Assembly: GCF_014637405.1 (NCBI RefSeq)
Contig: NZ_BMEY01000007.1
Location: 28,898 to 92,897 of the forward strand
Source: Ornithinibacillus halotolerans
Lineage (GTDB): Bacteria > Bacillota > Bacilli > Bacillales > Amphibacillaceae
Direction: 5' to 3'
Length of the DNA stretch: 64,000 bases
Below the pieces are notes generated by a model. It saw only the letters and a list, made by a program, of their open reading frames with translations, was not told where the DNA came from and made no database searches. Below, one piece after another: positions 1-8,329 of the stretch (position 1 is the stretch's first letter; the number at the start of each line of letters is the position of its first letter). A program made the position numbers and the translations under genes.

Positions 1-333
1 TCCGGCATGATAATGAACATATGGATGGGTGATTCTATCCAAGATGTGGTGAGTAATAAATCCAAATACATAAGATTTTATTTCATCACCTTTATTTTTT
101 GCAGCTTCAATTAAATCAATTAGAAAGGCACCACATTTTTTGGTATGGAGGATATTTCCGATTTCATTAACTGGCTGGTCACTGATCCATGGCCAAAATT
201 TATAATAGAAGAAAGGATCTGGACCTTGTGCGCCTATATTTAAAATATAATTATGATTATGGATTGAATCAGGTATTCCAGATGCATCAACTACATCTTC
301 ACAAAAAAGCATATGTGTCCATATATTAGGCAT
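1..333 (-). CDS. Zinc-dependent phospholipase C-like hydrolase, 3' part beyond window
   Basis: The gene runs off the left edge; 111 codons are visible from an ATG at 333 with a GGAGGAAT ribosome binding site at 339-347. The N-terminus MPNIWTHMLFCEDVVD, the GAQGPDPFFYY segment near residue 40 and the FGFITHHILDRITHPYVHYH stretch near the break match the zinc-dependent phospholipase C family of Bacillaceae, whose many His and Asp residues bind metal. The substrate is unknown and the family name rests on motifs only. It is divergent from the fumarase gene. Confidence 0.7.
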   Translation of the reverse strand, partial: MPNIWTHMLFCEDVVDASGIPDSIHNHNYILNIGAQGPDPFFYYKFWPWISDQPVNEIGNILHTKKCGAFLIDLIEAAKNKGDEIKSYVFGFITHHILDRITHPYVHYHAG

Positions 334-527
334 GAGTAATTCCTCCTAACCTATATACTATGATACATATAAGTATAATGGTAATTTAGAGGAATAGGAA
401 TTACAATTTTGTGAATTAATCCTAGCCCCATCATTTTTACTGAAATAAGATGTATTTAATTCTCATTTCTTAAAAATTTGGTACAATAGAATAGGATGTT
501 AAAATCAACATTGGGGAGGAAGTACAT

Positions 528-1913
528 ATGGAATTTCGTATCGAACATGACACATTAGGGGAAGTAAAAGTTCCAACAGATAAATATTGGGGGGCACAAA
601 CACAGCGTAGTAAACAGAACTTTCCAATCGGAAATGAAACAATGCCGACTGAAATTATAAAAGCGTTTGCAATCTTGAAAATGAGTGCTGCAAAAGCTAA
701 TAGCGACTTAGGATTATTGGATGCTAAGAAGGCAGAAGCAATTGCCTATGCAGCTAAAGAAATTATCGAAGGAAACTTAGATGAGCATTTTCCACTAGTT
801 GTTTGGCAAACTGGAAGTGGAACACAATCTAATATGAATTTGAATGAAGTTATTGCATATGTTGGAAATAATTGGTTGAAAGAGCAAGGAAGTGACTTAG
901 TTCTTCATCCAAATGATGATGTCAATAAATCACAAAGCTCTAACGATACTTATCCAACTGCGATGCACGTAGCAGAAGTACTAAAAGTAGAAGATGTGGT
1001 ACTACCAGCACTTCGTACATTAAAAGATACACTTAAAACAAAAATGGATGCTTTCCAGGATATTGTAAAAATAGGTCGTACACATTTACAAGATGCAACA
1101 CCTTTAACACTTGGACAAGAAATAAGTGGATGGCATCGAATGTTAGAAAAATCAGAGGAGATGATTATTTCTAGCCTTCCGTACTTAAAAGAGTTAGCAA
1201 TTGGTGGTACAGCAGTTGGTACTGGATTAAATGCACATCCTGAATTCTCTGATCGTGTATGTGCTGAAATTAGTAAGTTTACAGGTAAAGAATTTGTTTC
1301 TTCTCCAAACAAATTCCATGCATTAACGAGTCATGATGAAACAGTATTTGCTCATGGTGCTTTAAAAGGGCTTGCTGCTGATTTAATGAAAATCGCGAAT
1401 GATGTTCGTTGGTTAGCTAGTGGACCTCGTTGTGGAATTGGAGAAATTACAATTCCAGAAAATGAACCAGGTAGTTCTATCATGCCAGGTAAAGTAAACC
1501 CAACTCAGAGTGAAGCTGTTACAATGGTTGCTGCTCAAGTTATGGGAAATGATGCTGCAATTGGTTTTGCTGCGAGTCAAGGTAACTTTGAACTAAACGT
1601 ATTTAAACCAGTAATTGCATATAACTTCTTGCAATCTTGTCAACTACTTGCTGATAGTATGCTTTCATTTAATGATCGCTGTGCAGTAGGTATTGAACCA
1701 AATCTTGAAAATATCGAGAAAAACTTAAATGAGTCTTTAATGTTAGTAACAGCATTAAACCCACATATCGGTTATGAGAATGCTGCTAAAATCGCTAAAA
1801 CAGCTTTCGCAAACAATTCAACACTAAAAGAAACTGCTGTTGAACTTGGATTACTAACTGCAGAAGAATTTGATAAATATGTGAATCCAAAAGAGATGAC
1901 ATATCCGAAATAA
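528..1913 (+). CDS. fumC: Class II fumarate hydratase
   Basis: 461 residues, the normal length of iron-independent fumarase C, which converts fumarate to L-malate in the cytosolic TCA cycle. The active-site segments are present: GSGTQSNMN near residue 97, [11 protein letters not shown] near 138, [10 protein letters not shown] near 183-192 and the superfamily signature [11 protein letters not shown] at about 315-325. The ATG follows GGGGAGGA. The gene is monocistronic: it is divergent from the upstream gene and ends in a strong hairpin terminator. Confidence 0.97.
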   Translation: MEFRIEHDTLGEVKVPTDKYWGAQTQRSKQNFPIGNETMPTEIIKAFAILKMSAAKANSDLGLLDAKKAEAIAYAAKEIIEGNLDEHFPLVVWQTGSGTQSNMNLNEVIAYVGNNWLKEQGSDLVLHPNDDVNKSQSSNDTYPTAMHVAEVLKVEDVVLPALRTLKDTLKTKMDAFQDIVKIGRTHLQDATPLTLGQEISGWHRMLEKSEEMIISSLPYLKELAIGGTAVGTGLNAHPEFSDRVCAEISKFTGKEFVSSPNKFHALTSHDETVFAHGALKGLAADLMKIANDVRWLASGPRCGIGEITIPENEPGSSIMPGKVNPTQSEAVTMVAAQVMGNDAAIGFAASQGNFELNVFKPVIAYNFLQSCQLLADSMLSFNDRCAVGIEPNLENIEKNLNESLMLVTALNPHIGYENAAKIAKTAFANNSTLKETAVELGLLTAEEFDKYVNPKEMTYPK

Positions 1914-1922
1914 AGATGGAAG

Positions 1923-1952
1923 AACCTTACCTTTAATGGTAAGGTTTTTTTT
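1923..1952 (+). terminator. Terminator after fumC
   Basis: A 9-bp perfect stem (AACCTTACC / GGTAAGGTT) with a 6-nt loop is followed directly by a run of T. Confidence 0.9.
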
Positions 1953-2184
1953 GATTTAAATGGTGATAATTTTCCCTAATGTTGTAATGAAGGAGAAATG
2001 TAGATGGAAATCGAGAAGAAATCCTCTTCATTGTAGTTATGAAGTGGAAATGCTATTAGTTAAAAAAATTCAAATCTAAGTCTTCAAGAAAAGAAGTGTA
2101 TTTTCTAACCACAATTTACCAAACATTTTTTGTGATAGAATTCTTGATTCTGCTCACAATATATATCACAGGAGGTGATAACAC

Positions 2185-2388
2185 ATGGCAAACAACAACA
2201 ACTCAAACCAATTAGTAGTGCCTGGAGCACAACAAGCTTTAGACCAAATGAAATATGAAATCGCTTCTGAGTTTGGAGTAAACCTTGGTGGTGACACTAC
2301 TTCTCGTGCTAACGGATCTGTTGGTGGAGAAATCACTAAGCGTCTAGTACAAGCTGCTCAACAACAATTATCTGGTAAAATTCAATAA
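2185..2388 (+). CDS. Alpha/beta-type small acid-soluble spore protein
   Basis: 67 residues, typical for an SspA/B-type SASP, which coats forespore DNA against UV and is degraded at germination. The GPR protease site region is visible as [13 protein letters not shown], and the second conserved motif as [12 protein letters not shown]. The N-terminus is rich in Asn. The ribosome binding site AGGAGGTGATA precedes the ATG. A close paralog follows 160 bp downstream, and each copy has its own terminator, so this is a tandem duplication rather than an operon. Confidence 0.95.
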   Translation: MANNNNSNQLVVPGAQQALDQMKYEIASEFGVNLGGDTTSRANGSVGGEITKRLVQAAQQQLSGKIQ

Positions 2389-2417
2389 TGATGGCTTGGG
2401 TTAAAAACCCTTAAACA

Positions 2418-2446
2418 GGGAAAGTCTATAAGGCTTTCCCTTTATT
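2418..2446 (+). terminator. Terminator after first SASP gene
   Basis: GGGAAAG / CTTTCCC hairpin (2418-2424, 2434-2440), extended by two inner pairs including a wobble, followed by TTTATT. Confidence 0.75.
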
Positions 2447-2548
2447 GTCCCCAAATTTAGGACAACCTTATTCTATCTCAATTACCAGTGATTTCTTGTG
2501 ATAAATCACGTTTAACAGTAAAACCTATGGATACAGGAGGTGATAAAT

Positions 2549-2743
2549 ATGGCAAGTAACAATTCAAACCAACTTCTTGTACCTGGTGTTGAACAGGCTC
2601 TTGAACAAATGAAATATGAAATTGCTTCTGAGTTTGGAGTAAATCTTGGTGGTGAAAATACTTCTCGTTCTAACGGTTCTGTTGGAGGAGAAATCACTAA
2701 ACGATTAGTACAAACTGCTCAGCAACAACTTAATGGAAAATAG
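2549..2743 (+). CDS. Alpha/beta-type small acid-soluble spore protein (tandem copy)
   Basis: 64 residues from the ATG at 2549. An in-frame GTG at 2540 lies inside the AGGAGGTGAT ribosome binding site (2535-2544), so the ATG is the real start. The protein is nearly identical to the preceding SASP through [13 protein letters not shown] and [13 protein letters not shown]; differences are mostly in the N-terminus and in the substitution of the DTTSRA stretch by ENTSRS. Role: binds and protects spore DNA. Confidence 0.95.
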   Translation: MASNNSNQLLVPGVEQALEQMKYEIASEFGVNLGGENTSRSNGSVGGEITKRLVQTAQQQLNGK

Positions 2744-2758
2744 AATATAAATGGCAAA

Positions 2759-2797
2759 ATAGGGGAGAGCTAATTGCTTTCCTCTATTTCTCTTTGA
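2759..2797 (+). terminator. Terminator after second SASP gene
   Basis: A 12-bp stem (2759-2770 with 2776-2787, two G-T wobbles) and a TAATT loop precede a T-rich tail. Confidence 0.8.
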
Positions 2798-2920
2798 TAT
2801 GAGTATATTATTTACAAGTTTGTAGAAATAATTCCCTTTAATTAACATAAATTACATTTTTATTTCGTCTAAATGAATAGAAAAGAGAGGAGAATCTATC
2901 TCCTCTCTCACACCATACTA

Positions 2921-4018
2921 TTATTTAATTCTTTCTTCTGTTTCTGCATCAAAGAAATGTGCTTTGTTCATATCAAATGCTAAATCGATTGTTTCACCAC
3001 CGTGAATATCAGAACGAGAGTCAACTCGGGCAATAAAGTCTTGATCACTCACTTTAGAGTATAGGTATGTTTCTGCACCCATTAATTCTGCAACTTCTAC
3101 TGTTGCAGTAATCTTTGTTGAAGGTGTTGATTCAATAAATACTAATTCGTCATGAATATCTTCAGGGCGAACGCCTAGTATTAATTCTTTATTTTCATAT
3201 CCTTTTTCTCTTAGAAGTTTTAGTTTTCCTTCAGGAACTTTAATATTTACATCACCCATAACAAAGTTAGAATCTTTTAAATGACCATTAAAGAAGTTCA
3301 TGGATGGTGAGCCAATAAATCCACCAACAAATACGTTGTTTGGATTATCATAAACTTCTTTTGGTGCTCCCACTTGCTGAATAACTCCATCTTTCATAAC
3401 AACTAGACGTGTAGCCATTGTCATCGCTTCTGTTTGGTCATGTGTTACGTAAATGGTAGTTGTTTGTAAACGTTTGTGAAGTTTTTGAATCTCCGCACGC
3501 ATTTGTACACGAAGTTTTGCATCTAGGTTAGAAAGTGGTTCGTCCATTAAGAAAACTTTTGCATCCCTAACAATTGCACGTCCTAATGCTACACGTTGAC
3601 GCTGACCACCTGAAAGAGCTTTAGGCTTTCTGTCTAAATAAGCTTCAAGACCTAGAATTTTCGCTGCGTTTTGAACACGCTTATCAATTTCATCTTTCTT
3701 AAATTTACGTAGTTTTAAACCAAAAGCCATATTATCATATACGTTCATATGTGGATATAATGCATAGTTTTGGAAAACCATTGCAATATCACGATCTTTT
3801 GGAGCTACATCATTCATCTTTTTATCATCGATATAAAGTTCCCCTTCAGTAATCTCCTCAAGACCTGCAATCATACGAAGTGTAGTTGATTTACCACAAC
3901 CAGACGGTCCAACAAACACGATAAATTCTTTGTCCTGTATGTGCAAGTTAAAATCGTTTACCGCAATTACTTCTTTGTCGTATTTCTTTTGAATATGTTC
4001 TAATCTTAGTTCAGCCAT
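2921..4018 (-). CDS. Carbohydrate ABC transporter ATP-binding protein, MsmX/UgpC type
   Basis: 365 residues starting [10 protein letters not shown] at an ATG at 4018 preceded by GGGGGAT; the reading frame continues further upstream, but into a hairpin. Walker A is GPSGCGKST (38-46), the signature LSGGQ is at 135-139 and Walker B FLMDEP at 156-161. The C-terminal 130 residues form the TOBE/MalK-like regulatory domain. MsmX-type ATPases are shared by several sugar importers, which fits the absence of a permease or binding protein here. A near-consensus cre site sits just upstream. Confidence 0.9.
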   Translation of the reverse strand: MAELRLEHIQKKYDKEVIAVNDFNLHIQDKEFIVFVGPSGCGKSTTLRMIAGLEEITEGELYIDDKKMNDVAPKDRDIAMVFQNYALYPHMNVYDNMAFGLKLRKFKKDEIDKRVQNAAKILGLEAYLDRKPKALSGGQRQRVALGRAIVRDAKVFLMDEPLSNLDAKLRVQMRAEIQKLHKRLQTTTIYVTHDQTEAMTMATRLVVMKDGVIQQVGAPKEVYDNPNNVFVGGFIGSPSMNFFNGHLKDSNFVMGDVNIKVPEGKLKLLREKGYENKELILGVRPEDIHDELVFIESTPSTKITATVEVAELMGAETYLYSKVSDQDFIARVDSRSDIHGGETIDLAFDMNKAHFFDAETEERIK

Positions 4019-4037
4019 GTATATATCCCCCTTGTAA

Positions 4038-4051
4038 TGAAAGCGTTTTAA
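4038..4051 (-). promoter_or_regulatory. Candidate CcpA cre site of the MsmX-type gene
   Basis: TGAAAGCGTTTTAA lies 20 bp upstream of the start codon and matches the degenerate cre consensus TGWNANCGNTNWCA except for one position near its end. Its position would suit CcpA repression of a sugar-uptake ATPase. The strand given is that of the gene; the site itself is a double-stranded operator. Confidence 0.5.
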
Positions 4052-4092
4052 TTCTATCTTTATTATAGTGAATTTTATGCATGGACAAAATA

Positions 4093-4135
4093 GTAAACGT
4101 GCACAAAGAAATAGACTGTCTTTGTGCACGTTTAC
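4093..4135 (-). terminator. Long perfect hairpin between regulator and MsmX-type gene
   Basis: Two 17-bp arms (4093-4109 and 4119-4135) are exact inverted repeats around a 9-nt loop. The hairpin begins just after the stop codon of the PucR-like gene on the minus strand. It probably ends that transcript; the T-tract is weak (TACTATTTT), so an operator role cannot be excluded. Confidence 0.65.
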
Positions 4136-4141
4136 AAAAGG

Positions 4142-5020
4142 TTATTTACTATTTGCTAGTAATGCTAGATAAACTGAAACTGCTTGGTGGAAATTCCTAA
4201 CGTCGATGCCAGTCTTTTCTTGGAATTTGTCTATACGATATTGGAGACTATTTCGGTGCATGTACAATTTCTTCGCAGCAACCGAAATATTTAAATTACT
4301 TTCTAGAAATACTTCCATTATTTTTGCAAATTCATTATCATCCTGGAATTCCTGCAATACTAAACTGATTACAGTTTTCTTAAAAGATAAGTTAGATTGC
4401 TCGACAAAGATAAACGGGATAGCATCTAAATAAGTGATCACGTTATTTTGTGAATAAAGAAATGAGATTTTTGCCCACTCCAATATGTAATGATAATATT
4501 GCCTCACATTAGGTAATTCAGTTTGATATGGGCCAACAAAGAAACGTATATTAATATACAAATCACTCATTAATGTATCGATAATTTCTTTGTAGGAGAG
4601 TGTATTCTCTGATTCAATGACCTCAATCATAATTCCTGTAGTTTCAGTTTCCCATAATAGATGCATTTCTGAATCAAATAATTGTCGAATTGCTTCATTA
4701 AATGTCTGTGGTTCAATTTGATTTGGAACAATTTGAAAGTATACAAAACGATACGTCAAATTTGTGTTAGGGATTGTACGTTTATTATTAATCCATTCGT
4801 ACCATTTTTCTTCTGCGTCCGTCATTTTAGGAAATAGACTATAATATGGTTTTAATAATGTGTGCAATAATGCATTGTCTTTTTCATCCAATTCATTTGG
4901 CTCAATACCTATTAGTTGAGAATCTTCAGTTAAAAACCATTTGTATTTGTCGTTTAATTTAGTTGGAATCGTTCTATAATGTTGAATAGAAGGAAAAAAT
5001 CGTTTTAGCTTTTCAATCAA
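4142..5020 (-). CDS. PucR/CdaR-type transcriptional regulator
   Basis: 292 residues from a TTG start with GAGG 7 nt upstream. The last 55 residues carry the PucR C-terminal helix-turn-helix, with VFLESNLNISVAAKKLY and HRNSLQYRIDKFQEKTG clearly visible. The N-terminal 230 residues are an unrecognised sensor-like region without membrane segments. Regulators of this class commonly control sugar-acid or purine use. Its position upstream of and co-oriented with the sugar ATPase suggests, but does not prove, a link. The inducer is unknown. Confidence 0.75.
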   Translation of the reverse strand: MIEKLKRFFPSIQHYRTIPTKLNDKYKWFLTEDSQLIGIEPNELDEKDNALLHTLLKPYYSLFPKMTDAEEKWYEWINNKRTIPNTNLTYRFVYFQIVPNQIEPQTFNEAIRQLFDSEMHLLWETETTGIMIEVIESENTLSYKEIIDTLMSDLYINIRFFVGPYQTELPNVRQYYHYILEWAKISFLYSQNNVITYLDAIPFIFVEQSNLSFKKTVISLVLQEFQDDNEFAKIMEVFLESNLNISVAAKKLYMHRNSLQYRIDKFQEKTGIDVRNFHQAVSVYLALLANSK

Positions 5021-5157
5021 AGGGAAAACCTCATTTTTAACTTTTTATTTCATTATACCAATAGTGTAAAAAAAATTCTTTTCAAAAATAGCTATTAGTA
5101 TACATCAAAGTTTTCGTTTGTTATAGTGGGTGTAACCTATTCAAGGAGGAATTTGTT

Positions 5158-5505
5158 TTGGCAAATATGTATGATAGTGCCTATGATTTAGAAAAGGCCA
5201 TTCGTGATAGTGAAGAATTTAAAGGTTTAAAGGATACGTTTGAAGCAGTTATGAATGATCCCTCTGCTAAAAAAATGTTCGAAGATTTCCGTGATACACA
5301 AATGGAGCTTCAACAAAAACAGATGCAGGGTCAAGATATTACAGAGGAAGAAATTGAAAAAGCTCGTCAAGTTGTAGAACTTGTTCAACAACATGAAGGA
5401 ATTTCTAAACTGATGGAAGCAGAACAACGACTAAACTTAGTTATTAACGAATTAAGTCAAATCATTACAAAACCGTTAGAAGAATTATACGGCTCCCAGC
5501 AATAA
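5158..5505 (+). CDS. yheA: YlbF/YmcA-family protein YheA (UPF0342)
   Basis: 115 residues, all helical and charged, matching B. subtilis YheA from the YDLEKAIRDSEEF N-terminus to the KPLEELYGS C-terminus. It starts with TTG, set by AGGAGG at 5144-5149. The YlbF/YmcA family includes the Y-complex subunits that modulate RNase Y and biofilm or competence control; YheA itself has no established biochemical role. A separate terminator follows, so it is monocistronic. Confidence 0.9.
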   Translation: MANMYDSAYDLEKAIRDSEEFKGLKDTFEAVMNDPSAKKMFEDFRDTQMELQQKQMQGQDITEEEIEKARQVVELVQQHEGISKLMEAEQRLNLVINELSQIITKPLEELYGSQQ

Positions 5506-5510
5506 GATTA

Positions 5511-5545
5511 AAAACACAGGATGCTAAATTTCCTGTGTTTTTTTT
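5511..5545 (+). terminator. Terminator after yheA
   Basis: An 11-bp perfect stem (5511-5521 / 5531-5541) with a 9-nt loop is followed by eight T. Confidence 0.95.
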
Positions 5546-5634
5546 ATGCCTATATTTGTTATGCGAAAGAAGGAATTTGCTTGTTTCAGAGCGAATATGT
5601 TGGATAGATAGATTATAAAAAGGGGGAAATTATC

Positions 5635-6408
5635 TTGAATTTTGTAAAATACGAACGTAACAATGGGGTAAGCTCTATTATTTTAAATCGCCCAGATCGT
5701 TTTAATGCATTAAACAGAGAAACTTTATTAGAACTATTGGATGTTATTAAAAAAGTAGAAAAAAACGATGATCGAATTGTAATTTTATCAGGAGAAGGTA
5801 AAGCTTTCTGTGCTGGTGGGGATATTGGAATGATGAAGGACTTCTCGAACAAGGAATTTTTTGATGAAGTAATGGAAACAATCGGAGAAGTCGTACGAAC
5901 ATTATATATGATGCCAAAGATTGTAATCTCAGCCGTTCAAGGTTCGGCTGCAGGTCTAGGATTAAGTTTAGCATTAACAGCTGATTATGTTATTGCAAAT
6001 AGTGAAGCAAAATTTGCTATGTTGTTTATGGGAGTTGGTTTAGCACCAGATGGTGGAGGACATTTTTGGGCGGAACAGCGTCTCGGATCTCATCAAGCGA
6101 AACAATTTATTTGGGGAAATCCTCGGCAAATACTTGGTAAAGATGCAAAACAAGTAGGGTTAGCGGATATAATCACAGATGGAGATGTCAAAGAAGAAGT
6201 TGAAAAATTAGTCGGGGTTCTCCGTGAATCTCCATTAGAAGCAATGTTAAAAACAAAATTAACTTATCATGAGTTACACCTTAATACGTTAAATGCTTAT
6301 TTGAAAAAAGAACAAGAAAATCAATGGGATTTACGTCGAACAGAAGATCATAAAGAAGGAGTAAGTGCGTTTCTAGAAAAACGCAAACCAAGCTTTAAAG
6401 GGAAGTAA
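5635..6408 (+). CDS. yhaR: Enoyl-CoA hydratase/isomerase family protein (YhaR-like)
   Basis: 257 residues, a single crotonase domain. The oxyanion-hole segments GEGKAFCAGGDIGMM (near 59-73) and QGSAAGLGLSLAL (near 102-114) are intact, and GLAPDGGG follows near 142. The TTG start is set by AGGGGGAAA. The usual hydratase glutamate of the QPE segment is replaced by phenylalanine (AKFAMLFMGVG), while the Asp of PDGGG is present, as in isomerase-type crotonases. A CoA-thioester isomerase is therefore as likely as a hydratase. No beta-oxidation genes are nearby. Confidence 0.85.
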   Translation: MNFVKYERNNGVSSIILNRPDRFNALNRETLLELLDVIKKVEKNDDRIVILSGEGKAFCAGGDIGMMKDFSNKEFFDEVMETIGEVVRTLYMMPKIVISAVQGSAAGLGLSLALTADYVIANSEAKFAMLFMGVGLAPDGGGHFWAEQRLGSHQAKQFIWGNPRQILGKDAKQVGLADIITDGDVKEEVEKLVGVLRESPLEAMLKTKLTYHELHLNTLNAYLKKEQENQWDLRRTEDHKEGVSAFLEKRKPSFKGK

Positions 6409-6428
6409 TATTGTAGGTAATATTGGAT

Positions 6429-6470
6429 TAAGCTGTCTAAAGGAGTAATTAAACTTTAGACAGCTTATTT
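6429..6470. terminator. Bidirectional terminator between yhaR and yhzD
   Basis: A 14-bp perfect inverted repeat (6429-6442 / 6454-6467) lies between convergent genes, with T-rich sequence on the plus-strand side. Confidence 0.85.
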
Positions 6471-6471
6471 A

Positions 6472-6657
6472 TTAACGATGAAATAATATTAACTTAGCCT
6501 CTGGTGAAACACATCGATGAGTATGTTCTAGGTATCCTTCTTTTTCTAATCGCTCTTCCCCAATTTTTTTTGCATCTTGATCATTCTCTGCTTTAAACGT
6601 CTCGTCTAACAATTTTTCCCCAGTTTTATTAAATACCGTTAATGCATAAGTCCTCAT
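6472..6657 (-). CDS. yhzD: YhzD-like small protein
   Basis: 61 residues from an ATG at 6657 preceded by AGGAGGG; the frame is open upstream but that start is correct because of the ribosome binding site. The sequence MRTYALTVFNKTGEKLLDE with a C-terminal HTHRCVSPEAKLILFHR fits the small YhzD family found near yhaM in Bacillus. It is soluble and has no known function. The name comes from memory of the family and its neighbourhood and should be treated as tentative. Confidence 0.65.
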   Translation of the reverse strand: MRTYALTVFNKTGEKLLDETFKAENDQDAKKIGEERLEKEGYLEHTHRCVSPEAKLILFHR

Positions 6658-6793
6658 TTTCGTCCCTCCTGAAGTATAGTTCCATTGGTATATATTCTCT
6701 TTTTCTTTCGTAAATCCTTCTTTCCTCCCCATTTTGTAAAAAATAAATTATTTTGTAAAGTCCCCTTGACATTTTTAGATAATGTATAGTACG

Positions 6794-6815
6794 CTTTACG
6801 TAAAGTTAACTTTAC
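6794..6815. promoter_or_regulatory. Overlapping palindromes, likely operator of the XRE regulator
   Basis: CTTTACGTAAAG (6794-6805) and GTAAAGTTAACTTTAC (6800-6815) are both perfect palindromes that share a GTAAAG half-site. They lie 18-40 bp upstream of the regulator's ATG. A TTGACA at 6766-6771 and a TATAGT at 6785-6790 are nearby, but only 13 bp apart, so the promoter itself is not certain. Autorepression is the likely role. Confidence 0.6.
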
Positions 6816-6832
6816 AAAAGTAGGAGATCGTG

Positions 6833-7042
6833 ATGAAAACTTTAATAAAGGAAAAACGAGTAGAACGAAATATGACCCAAGAAGAATTATCACAAGTTTT
6901 AAAAGTATCTAGGCAAACAATTATTTCCTTAGAAAAAGGGAAGTATAAGCCTTCGCTTGTACTCGCACATAAACTTGCTCAAATATTTGAGTGTGCGATT
7001 GAAGATTTATTTATTTTTGAGGGGGATGAGAATGTTCGATAA
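6833..7042 (+). CDS. Small XRE-family helix-turn-helix regulator
   Basis: 69 residues from the ATG at 6833, with AGGAG six bases upstream; an in-frame GTG at 6830 is too close to it. Nearly the whole protein is one HTH_3 domain: RNMTQEELSQVLKVSRQTII is the helix-turn-helix, followed by SLEKGKYKPSLVLAHKLA. Regulators of this size often sit ahead of small membrane proteins and ABC exporters and repress them, and that is the arrangement here. Palindromes in the promoter suggest autoregulation. Confidence 0.85.
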   Translation: MKTLIKEKRVERNMTQEELSQVLKVSRQTIISLEKGKYKPSLVLAHKLAQIFECAIEDLFIFEGDENVR

Positions 7043-7085
7043 GTTGGAAAATCCGTGGATATTAAAAAAGAATCTTAATAAATAG
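7032..7085 (+). CDS. Possible 17-codon micro-ORF overlapping the XRE gene
   Basis: An ATG at 7032, with GGGGGAT 5-10 bases upstream inside the regulator's last codons, opens MFDKLENPWILKKNLNK and stops at 7085. It overlaps the regulator by 11 bases and ends 14 bases before the next gene. It may be a translated leader that couples the regulator to the downstream membrane protein, or the remnant of a longer gene. No family is recognised. Confidence 0.3.
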   Translation: MFDKLENPWILKKNLNK

Positions 7086-7099
7086 TTTGGGGGAATATG

Positions 7100-7417
7100 A
7101 TGTTTAGTCAAGAATTTACCGAAGCACCTTGGGTAGTACTCCTACTTATAGGTAACTATATTTTTATGTTAATGATATTTTTTATTCAACGTAAAGTGGG
7201 AATGAAAAATCACCGTTATGATGAGCGGTATTACCATGTAAATAATCGAGCGAAAGGAAGAACATGGGATATTATGCTCGTTATTATGCTTATTGCATGG
7301 CCAATTGTCATCATTTTTGATGGTATATCTTTTGCATTTTTCTTATTAACAGCTTTATACATGCTACACTGTCTCATCTTTGGAATTGTTGTAGCTTATT
7401 ATCAAAGGAAGGAATAG
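7100..7417 (+). CDS. Small membrane protein with three predicted TM segments
   Basis: 105 residues from the ATG at 7100 (GGGGGA 6 bases upstream; the ATG at 7097 is possible). Hydrophobic segments lie near residues 11-30, 57-74 and 77-100. The loop between the first two is charged and contains DERYYHVNNRAKGRTWD, similar to the loop of DUF2178/DUF3796-type proteins that follow small XRE regulators. It lies between the XRE gene and the YhaQ/YhaP exporter, probably in one operon. Function unknown. Confidence 0.7.
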   Translation: MFSQEFTEAPWVVLLLIGNYIFMLMIFFIQRKVGMKNHRYDERYYHVNNRAKGRTWDIMLVIMLIAWPIVIIFDGISFAFFLLTALYMLHCLIFGIVVAYYQRKE

Positions 7418-7429
7418 GAGGGAAGAAAT

Positions 7430-8329
7430 ATGAGTTTGAAATTGTCAAATGTAACAAAGCGGTTCGGAAAAAACATAGCTGTAAACAATCTTTCTTTAGA
7501 AATTCCAGAAAATGAGATGTTTGGTTTTTTAGGTGGTAACGGGGCAGGGAAAACGACAACATTTCGAATGATCCTCGGATTATTAGGCATAACTTCTGGT
7601 GAAATTTCTTGGAAAGGAGAAAGAATAGATTATCAGAAAAGTAGTATTATCGGATATCTTCCTGAGGAAAGAGGATTATATCCGAAGTTAAAAGTAAGAG
7701 ATCAAATAGTCTATTTAGCACGTTTACGAGGAATGGATAAAAAAGACGCAGTAAAGGAATTAGAGATGTGGTTAGAGCGGTTTAAGGTGCCAGAATATAT
7801 GGATAAAAAAGTGGAGGAGTTATCGAAAGGTAATCAACAGAAGATCCAATTTATTTCAGCAGTTTTACATCAGCCGGAGTTGTTAATTTTAGATGAACCA
7901 TTTTCAGGGTTAGATCCTATTAATGTTGAAATGCTGAAAGAAGCTGTTATTGATTTAAAGAAACAAGGTACATCTATTGTATTTTCATCTCATCGAATGG
8001 ATCATGTAGAAGAACTATGTGAGCATTTGTGTATCCTCCAAAAAGGAAATCCTGTCGTTCATGGTTCACTACGAGAAATTAAACGCTCTTTCGGTAAAAA
8101 GAATCTTAGTATACATGCAGATTTTGATTTAACTTTTCTAGAGAAAATGAACGGTGTAGCTAAATATAAAAAAACGATGAATGGTTGTGAACTACAAATA
8201 ACAGATGAACATGTATCACAGGAAATATTCCGTGAACTTCAAGATAAAGGGTTTATTCGTAAGTTTGAATTAGAAGAGCCGTCGTTAAATGATATTTTTA
8301 TCGAGAAGGTAGGTGCAAGCTTTGAATAA
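7430..8329 (+). CDS. yhaQ: ABC exporter ATP-binding protein YhaQ
   Basis: 299 residues. Walker A GGNGAGKTT is near 35-43, the Q-loop region leads into GYLPEERGLYPKL, the signature LSKGNQQK is near 140 and Walker B LLILDEPFSGLD near 155. The C-terminal third is the variable tail common to NatA/YhaQ-type drug or sodium exporters. Start ATG with AGGAGGGAAG. The following permease gene overlaps it by 8 bp, so the two are translationally coupled and form one transporter. Substrate not known. Confidence 0.9.
   Translation: MSLKLSNVTKRFGKNIAVNNLSLEIPENEMFGFLGGNGAGKTTTFRMILGLLGITSGEISWKGERIDYQKSSIIGYLPEERGLYPKLKVRDQIVYLARLRGMDKKDAVKELEMWLERFKVPEYMDKKVEELSKGNQQKIQFISAVLHQPELLILDEPFSGLDPINVEMLKEAVIDLKKQGTSIVFSSHRMDHVEELCEHLCILQKGNPVVHGSLREIKRSFGKKNLSIHADFDLTFLEKMNGVAKYKKTMNGCELQITDEHVSQEIFRELQDKGFIRKFELEEPSLNDIFIEKVGASFE

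Noticed and set aside
950..1312. 120-codon frame on the minus strand within fumC
   Set aside because: It is the antisense shadow of a well-conserved gene and lacks a ribosome binding site.
6766..6790. TTGACA/TATAGT pair as the XRE promoter
   Set aside because: The spacer is only 13 bp; either one box is wrong or the true -10 lies within the palindromes.
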